A stretch of DNA of 41,439 bases from CBDUSL01 sp965370265. GTDB taxonomy: Bacteria; Patescibacteriota; Patescibacteriia; JAXHNJ01. The position numbers and the translations under genes were made by a program. Shown one piece after another: positions 37,866-41,439 of this stretch (position 1 is its first letter; each line of letters opens with the position of its first letter). The notes below the pieces were generated by a model that worked only from the letters and a program-made list of their open reading frames with translations, had not been told where the DNA came from and did no database searches. The DNA lies in contig CBDUSL010000002.1 of the NCBI GenBank assembly GCA_965370265.1, forward strand, positions 1 through 41,439, read 5' to 3'.

Positions 37866-38078
37866 CTAGTTGGAACTGAGATTCCTGGGGTATGGTCCGG
37901 GTAAACGCCGGAGATTAGCGGTTACGGAGATTTCTCCCCGACCACAGCTGTCCTGAGGATGAAAGGAAATCTTTCCGTCAGAGACCCTGTCCAAAATTAA
38001 TGGACCATTCTTTTCTCCCTTCGGAGAAATATGCCAGAATCTTGTTCCGCCTCCCCAATTGACTGGACTTAATTTCAT
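37866..38078 (-). CDS. 70-residue small protein, orphan (function unknown)
   Basis: Not recognised. All expression signals are present on the minus strand: TTGACA-17-TAATAT with TG extension, a 43-base leader, AAGGAG seven bases before the ATG and a strong terminator after the stop. The protein is Gly/Arg/Pro-rich, starts MKLSPVNWGGGTRFWHISPK, contains a single Cys (DSCGRGE) and ends RRLPGPYPRNLSSN. It has no membrane segment. Composition is more G+C-rich than the neighbours. It is the third isolated minus-strand unit of this kind. Confidence 0.7.
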   Translation of the reverse strand: MKLSPVNWGGGTRFWHISPKGEKNGPLILDRVSDGKISFHPQDSCGRGEISVTANLRRLPGPYPRNLSSN

Positions 38079-38127
38079 CGCTTCGCTCCTTTGTCCAGTA
38101 AATGCAGAGAAGAGAAAGAGCTAAAAA

Positions 38128-38156
38128 ATATTATCATATAAATTAATATTTGTCAA
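38128..38156 (-). promoter_or_regulatory. Minus-strand sigma70-type promoter
   Basis: Minus strand TTGACA (38156-38151), 17 bases, TAATAT (38133-38128) with TG in the extended position. The -35 box overlaps the palindrome at 38155-38192 by two bases, as at 9866-9894. Confidence 0.85.
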
Positions 38157-38192
38157 GCCTTCGCTCCTCAACTTTGCTCGGAGCTTCGGCTT
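38155..38192. repeat. Bipartite palindrome, copy D
   Basis: AAGCC-TTC-GCTCC, 12-base loop, GGAGC-TTC-GGCTT. Perfect outer and inner stems with TTC/TTC internal loops. The arms are nearly the same as copy A. Confidence 0.8.
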
Positions 38193-38255
38193 GTAAACAT
38201 TCCTTTCAGTGCTAGTTAATAAACTTAATCCCTCAATTACTTAATAACTTAACAT

Positions 38256-38597
38256 ATGTTTAAAAATAATTTCAACTCAAAAAATCCAGGTTTTCAGCAG
38301 ATGAAAATCGGCGGGCGATGCCCCATTTGCCAGGCGATGTATGATTTTCAGAGCCTTCAGATTTTAGGGGAAAAAGACCATTCTATTCTGGTATTTATGC
38401 AGTGTCATGTTTGCCAGGCTTCAATTGTTTCCATTCTTTCTCTGGATCCAAGAGGGATGTCTGCTCAGGGTATGGTGACCGATCTTACCCCGGAAGAAAT
38501 AATAAAAGCCGGATTTACGGAATCAGTTTCTGTTGATGATGTTCTGGAGATGCATATAGTTCTAAAAAAAGAAGAACCGGTTGATAATTTTATTTAA
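38256..38597 (+). CDS. Zinc-ribbon-like protein of unknown function
   Basis: A 113-residue protein with two cysteine pairs, CPIC (about residue 24) and CHVC (about 51), separated by a beta-rich stretch (YDFQSLQILGEKDHSILVFMQ), the plan of a zinc ribbon. The C-terminal half (DLTPEEIIKAGFTESVSVDDVLEMHIVLKK) is acidic, with a helix that could bind a partner. It has no close neighbour in an operon. No family was assigned. Confidence 0.75.
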   Translation: MFKNNFNSKNPGFQQMKIGGRCPICQAMYDFQSLQILGEKDHSILVFMQCHVCQASIVSILSLDPRGMSAQGMVTDLTPEEIIKAGFTESVSVDDVLEMHIVLKKEEPVDNFI

Positions 38598-38598
38598 C

Positions 38599-38746
38599 TG
38601 TCACTGCGAGGCCAAAGGCCGCGGCAGTCCCGATAATATACTTATTTAGCTTTTTGTCGGGATCGCCACGTCCCCTTCGGTGCCACTCAGGCCTACGCCT
38701 GCCGAAGCAGGCTACGGCCTGCGAAGGCAGGGTCCTCGCGATGACA
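38599..38746. repeat. MITE-like palindromic element, about 148 bases
   Basis: Terminal inverted repeats TGTCACTGCGAGG (38599-38611) and CCTCGCGATGACA (38734-38746) match at 11 of 13 positions. Inside lie TCCCGA ... TCGGGA and nested hairpins near 38683-38733 (CGCCTGCC, GGCTACGGCC). The element has no real coding capacity. The TGTCATTGCGAG-type ends recall a palindromic family seen in many bacterial intergenic regions. Confidence 0.7.
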
Positions 38747-38761
38747 AAAGGTAATAACCAT

Positions 38762-38935
38762 ATGAAAAAAGGATCATGGAAAAAAGAAAGAACCACCGGC
38801 CGAAAATACTGTAAATCTGATGTTCACCCGGCCCCAAAAGCAAAAACTCGTCAGAAAATCTGGGTCTCAGCCTTCACGCGCAAGGAAAAAAAGATAAAAG
38901 GATATTTTCGGAAGAATCCGTATTATAGAAAATAA
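38762..38935 (+). CDS. 57-residue basic protein of unknown function
   Basis: The frame is open from 38654, but the part before 38762 runs through the palindromic element, so ATG at 38762 (MKKGSWKKERTTGRKYC) is preferred; AAAGG lies upstream. The protein is very basic (KSDVHPAPKAKTRQKIWVSA, FTRKEKKIKGYFRKNPYYRK) and may bind nucleic acid. The regular basic-aromatic pattern and lack of low-complexity drift suggest a real gene, but no family was recognised. Confidence 0.6.
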   Translation: MKKGSWKKERTTGRKYCKSDVHPAPKAKTRQKIWVSAFTRKEKKIKGYFRKNPYYRK

Positions 38936-38982
38936 ATTTTAGATAACATGTCACCCTGAGGCTTTCGAAGAGTGATAAATGT

Positions 38983-39020
38983 CCACTGTCTATACTTCGA
39001 CAGGCTCAGCATGACAGTGG
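38983..39020. repeat. Palindrome upstream of dnaK
   Basis: CCACTGTC (38983-38990), 22-base loop containing CTTCGACAGGCTCAGCAT, GACAGTGG (39013-39020). It is related to a widespread intergenic palindrome type. No CIRCE is present in this gap. Confidence 0.65.
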
Positions 39021-39090
39021 GTAAAGATTTAGAATAACAATTAATTTAAATTAATTTAATTAACTTAAAGAAATAAGGAGATATAAAAAA

Positions 39091-41091
39091 ATGGGAAAAA
39101 TTTTAGGAATTGACCTGGGAACAACTAACTCCGCCATGGCGATTATTGAGGGTGGTGAACCTAAGGTCTTGGAAAACAAGGAGGGAAACAGAACCACGCC
39201 GTCTATCGTGGCCATGTCTAAGACAAACGAAAGATTGGTCGGGCAAGTGGCTAAAAGGCAAGCGGTGACCAATCCGGAAAACACTTTGTTTTCAATTAAG
39301 CGATTAATCGGCCGCCACTTTTCTGACGAAGAAGTTCAGAAAGATATAAAAAACATGCCGTTTAAGATAAAACAAGCGGGTGAAGGCATTAAAGTGGAAA
39401 TGGGTGGAAAAGAATACACCCCCCAGGAAATTTCAGCTATGGTCTTAGGCAAGATGAAAGCGGACGCCGAAGATAAGCTGGGTGAAAAAATTACCGAAGC
39501 GGTTATTACCGTGCCCGCTTATTTTGACGACTCGCAAAGACAGGCAACTAAAGATGCCGGTAAAATCGCCGGTTTTGAGGTTAAAAGACTCATTAATGAA
39601 CCGACCGCGGCCGCTTTTGCCTATGGATTTAATAAAACTAAACAAAATCATAAGATTGCTGTTTATGATTTAGGTGGTGGAACATTTGATATTTCAATTT
39701 TAGAAATAGATAAAAATGAAGACGGTAATACAGTTGAGGTATTGTCCACTAACGGAAATACTCATCTTGGCGGGGAAGATTTTGACCATCGAATAATAGA
39801 CTGGATGATTGAAGAATTTAAAAAAGACCAGGGCATTGATTTATCTAATGATCAAATGGCTTTACAAAGACTTAAGGAATCAGCCGAAAAAGCCAAACAC
39901 GAACTTTCTACAGTCACCGAAACCGAAATCAACCAGCCGTTTATAACGACTGATACCTCCGGGCCAAAGCACTTGCAGCTAAAAATGAGCCGAGCCAAGC
40001 TGGAAGAACTAGTCGGTGACTTAGTAGAAAAAACTAAAGAATCTATGGAAATGGTATTAAAAGATGTGGGGAAAAAGAAGGGCGAAGAATTCAAGGTTTC
40101 AGATATTAATGAAGTAATCCTGGTCGGCGGACAAACCAGAATGCCGTTAGTTCAGAAAATGGTGGAAGAATTTTTTGGTAAAAAACCGAATATGAGCGTT
40201 AACCCAGACGAAGTAGTGGCCTCAGGGGCAGCCGTTCAAGCTGGAATGATACAAGGTGATTTAGGAGATGATTTATTATTAATGGATGTGACTCCTTTAA
40301 CCTTAGGCCTTGAAACACTGGGTTCGGTAAGAACTCCGTTGATTGACCGAAACACGACTATCCCTACTTCAAAAACTCAAGTATTTTCTACAGCCGCTGA
40401 TAACCAGCCTTCCGTGGAAATTCATGTGCTTCAGGGTGAACGGCCGATGGCGACTGACAACAAAACATTGGGAAGATTTATGCTTACCGGCCTTCCGCCG
40501 GCCCCAAGAGGCGTGCCCCAAATTGAAGTCAGCTTTGATATTGATGCTAACGGCATTTTAAATGTCAAAGCCAAAGACAAAGGGACTGGTCAGGAACAAT
40601 CTATTACCATTACTGCTTCTACTTCTCTTTCTAAAGAAGAAGTGGAGAAAATGAAAAAAGAAGCGGAAGTCAACGCGGAAGCAGACAAAAAAAAGAAAGA
40701 ATTGATTGACCTGCAAAACCAGGCTGAAACTTTAGTCTTTACCTCAGAAAAAGCGCTCAAAGACGCGGGCAAGAAAGTACCGGATAAGGATAAAAAAGAA
40801 ATTGAAGAAAAGCTGGAAGCTTTAAAGAAGGTTCAAAAGTCGGAAAAATTTGATGAAATCAAAAAGGCAGTAGAAGAGCTAAATGCGGTGGTTCAGAAAA
40901 TTGGCGAAGCGATGTATAAAAAACCCGCCGAAGGCGGGCAGGGAACGCCAAAAGGTGGCCCTCAACCTGGTGGACAAGCAGGTCCTCAGGGACAACCAGG
41001 TGCAAAACCAGGTCCAGATGCACCAAAAGAGGAGAAGAAAAAAGACGACAAAGGACCGGTGGATGCGGATTATGAAGAGGTTAAAAAGTAA
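39091..41091 (+). CDS. dnaK: Chaperone protein DnaK (Hsp70)
   Basis: ATP-dependent Hsp70 chaperone, 666 residues. The nucleotide-binding domain starts GKILGIDLGTTNSAMAI and includes VPAYFDDSQRQATKDAG, NEPTAAAFAYG and the phosphate motif AVYDLGGGTFDISILE. The linker and substrate domain carry LLLMDVTPLTLGLETLG and QVFSTAADNQPSVEIHVLQGER. After the helical lid, a 35-residue Gly/Pro/Gln tail with collagen-like GxP steps precedes the conserved ending VDADYEEVKK. AAGGAG lies about 10 bases before the ATG. No CIRCE is upstream, unlike hrcA. Confidence 0.97.
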   Translation: MGKILGIDLGTTNSAMAIIEGGEPKVLENKEGNRTTPSIVAMSKTNERLVGQVAKRQAVTNPENTLFSIKRLIGRHFSDEEVQKDIKNMPFKIKQAGEGIKVEMGGKEYTPQEISAMVLGKMKADAEDKLGEKITEAVITVPAYFDDSQRQATKDAGKIAGFEVKRLINEPTAAAFAYGFNKTKQNHKIAVYDLGGGTFDISILEIDKNEDGNTVEVLSTNGNTHLGGEDFDHRIIDWMIEEFKKDQGIDLSNDQMALQRLKESAEKAKHELSTVTETEINQPFITTDTSGPKHLQLKMSRAKLEELVGDLVEKTKESMEMVLKDVGKKKGEEFKVSDINEVILVGGQTRMPLVQKMVEEFFGKKPNMSVNPDEVVASGAAVQAGMIQGDLGDDLLLMDVTPLTLGLETLGSVRTPLIDRNTTIPTSKTQVFSTAADNQPSVEIHVLQGERPMATDNKTLGRFMLTGLPPAPRGVPQIEVSFDIDANGILNVKAKDKGTGQEQSITITASTSLSKEEVEKMKKEAEVNAEADKKKKELIDLQNQAETLVFTSEKALKDAGKKVPDKDKKEIEEKLEALKKVQKSEKFDEIKKAVEELNAVVQKIGEAMYKKPAEGGQGTPKGGPQPGGQAGPQGQPGAKPGPDAPKEEKKKDDKGPVDADYEEVKK

Positions 41092-41104
41092 ATATATTTA
41101 AATA

Positions 41105-41138
41105 GGGCGGGCTTTCCAGCCCGCCTGAAATATTTTTT
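41105..41138 (+). terminator. Terminator-like hairpin after dnaK
   Basis: GGCGGGCT, loop TTCC, AGCCCGCC, then TGAAATATTTTTT: a strong stem with a delayed T-run. Confidence 0.65.
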
Positions 41139-41274
41139 GAAAAATAAATCCACCTTTGCTCATTGCGCGTCGTTCAGGGCGGGCACCACCGCTATCGACT
41201 TCGCTGATTGAGTATGACTGGCGCGCGCCTTTGAAAAAAGAGATTGATAGTATTCTAAGGAAATAATAATTATT
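41139..41274. other. Non-coding stretch after dnaK
   Basis: A G+C-richer patch (about 41155-41230, with the self-complementary GGCGCGCGCC) resembling the other intergenic palindromes. No gene is supported here on either strand. Confidence 0.4.
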
Positions 41275-41318
41275 ATGCCCACTCCCCAAAAAATCACCGA
41301 CCAACTAAATATAAAAAA

Positions 41319-41439
41319 ATGAAAACTTTAATCACGGCTTTACATCTAAAACAAAAAATAAGTGATTCTGGCAAAGACTGGCATCATCATTGTTTGCCCA
41401 AGACTTGTTTTAAGAATGACACAGGGAAAGATATTATTT
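41319..41439 (+). CDS. Possible start of a gene running off the window (low support)
   Basis: An ATG at 41319 (MKTLITALHLKQKISDSGKD...) opens a frame that is still open at the right edge. It overlaps the stop of a 15-codon frame beginning at 41275 (MPTPQKITDQLNIKK). TTGATA-17-TAATTA near 41243 could be a promoter. The translation does not match a family that I recognise, and the tail of the window could equally be non-coding. Confidence 0.3.
   Translation, partial: MKTLITALHLKQKISDSGKDWHHHCLPKTCFKNDTGKDII

Noticed and set aside
9893..38746. CRISPR array
   Set aside because: The palindromic repeats are dispersed, non-identical and not separated by regular spacers; no cas genes are present.
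38590..38796. Minus-strand open frame of 68 codons
   Set aside because: It coincides with the palindromic MITE-like element at 38599-38746; the composition comes from the hairpins, and there are no promoter or ribosome-site signals.
39021..39090. CIRCE upstream of dnaK
   Set aside because: No TTAGCACTC/GAGTGCTAA pair or close variant in the leader, only A/T-rich sequence and an AAGGAG ribosome site.
41098..41304. Minus-strand open frame of 68 codons after dnaK
   Set aside because: It runs through the dnaK terminator hairpin and a G+C-rich repeat patch, with no family resemblance.

Overview
The window looks like a chromosomal segment of a Candidate Phyla Radiation (Patescibacteria) bacterium, most likely Parcubacteria-like. 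The evidence is low G+C, short proteins, very tight gene packing, standard bacterial stop codons (TGA ends adk, so this is not the recoded Gracilibacteria type), and an S10/spc ribosomal operon that lacks rpmD (L30) between rpsE and rplO, as reported for this lineage. The lineage call is an inference from gene content; no 16S rRNA is present.

Layout. 1-6489: the 3' part of the ribosomal operon (rpsC partial, rplP, rpmC, rpsQ, rplN, rplX, rplE, rpsN, rpsH, rplF, rplR, rpsE, rplO, secY), closed by a terminator. 6556-9489: adk, map, ruvX and a WecA/MraY-type glycosyl-phosphotransferase, apparently started by a leaderless promoter. 9457-13463: a minus-strand orphan small gene, a DUF192 gene and rplU on plus, then ybaB-recR and dnaB on minus. 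13515-17462: a structured element, tRNA-Lys, a P2-type cation ATPase, a YjdF-like membrane protein and a second minus-strand orphan small gene. 17475-25715: asnS, a run of five anchored surface-type proteins (four with an MNQKG prepilin-like start and Asn/Thr-rich linkers, one of them a serpin), aspS lacking its GAD domain, a basic winged-helix-like protein and a membrane protein. 25733-31064: a YbaK deacylase, scpA-scpB, a small export-family membrane protein, the glycolytic trio tpiA-fba-gap and a 58-residue membrane protein. 31288-35981: tRNA-Glu, another NTN-linker protein, a GT4 glycosyltransferase, an Ig-like/C39 peptidase-like surface protein and a second C39-like protein. 36033-41138: a CIRCE-controlled hrcA-grpE-hsp20 unit, a third orphan small gene on minus, two small conserved-looking genes, and dnaK.

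The core genes cover translation, secretion, chromosome segregation, replication, lower glycolysis and protein quality control. The accessory character lies in the cell-surface proteins: short N-terminal anchors, disordered Asn/Thr spacers and interchangeable outer domains (PsbP-like, serpin, Ca-binding repeat, C39 peptidase, Ig-like). Intergenic DNA is rich in bipartite palindromes. Two of them abut the -35 boxes of orphan minus-strand genes that carry their own strong promoter and terminator. Promoters resemble sigma70 with TTGACA/TATAAT and frequent TGn extended -10 boxes. Several starts have almost no 5' leader.
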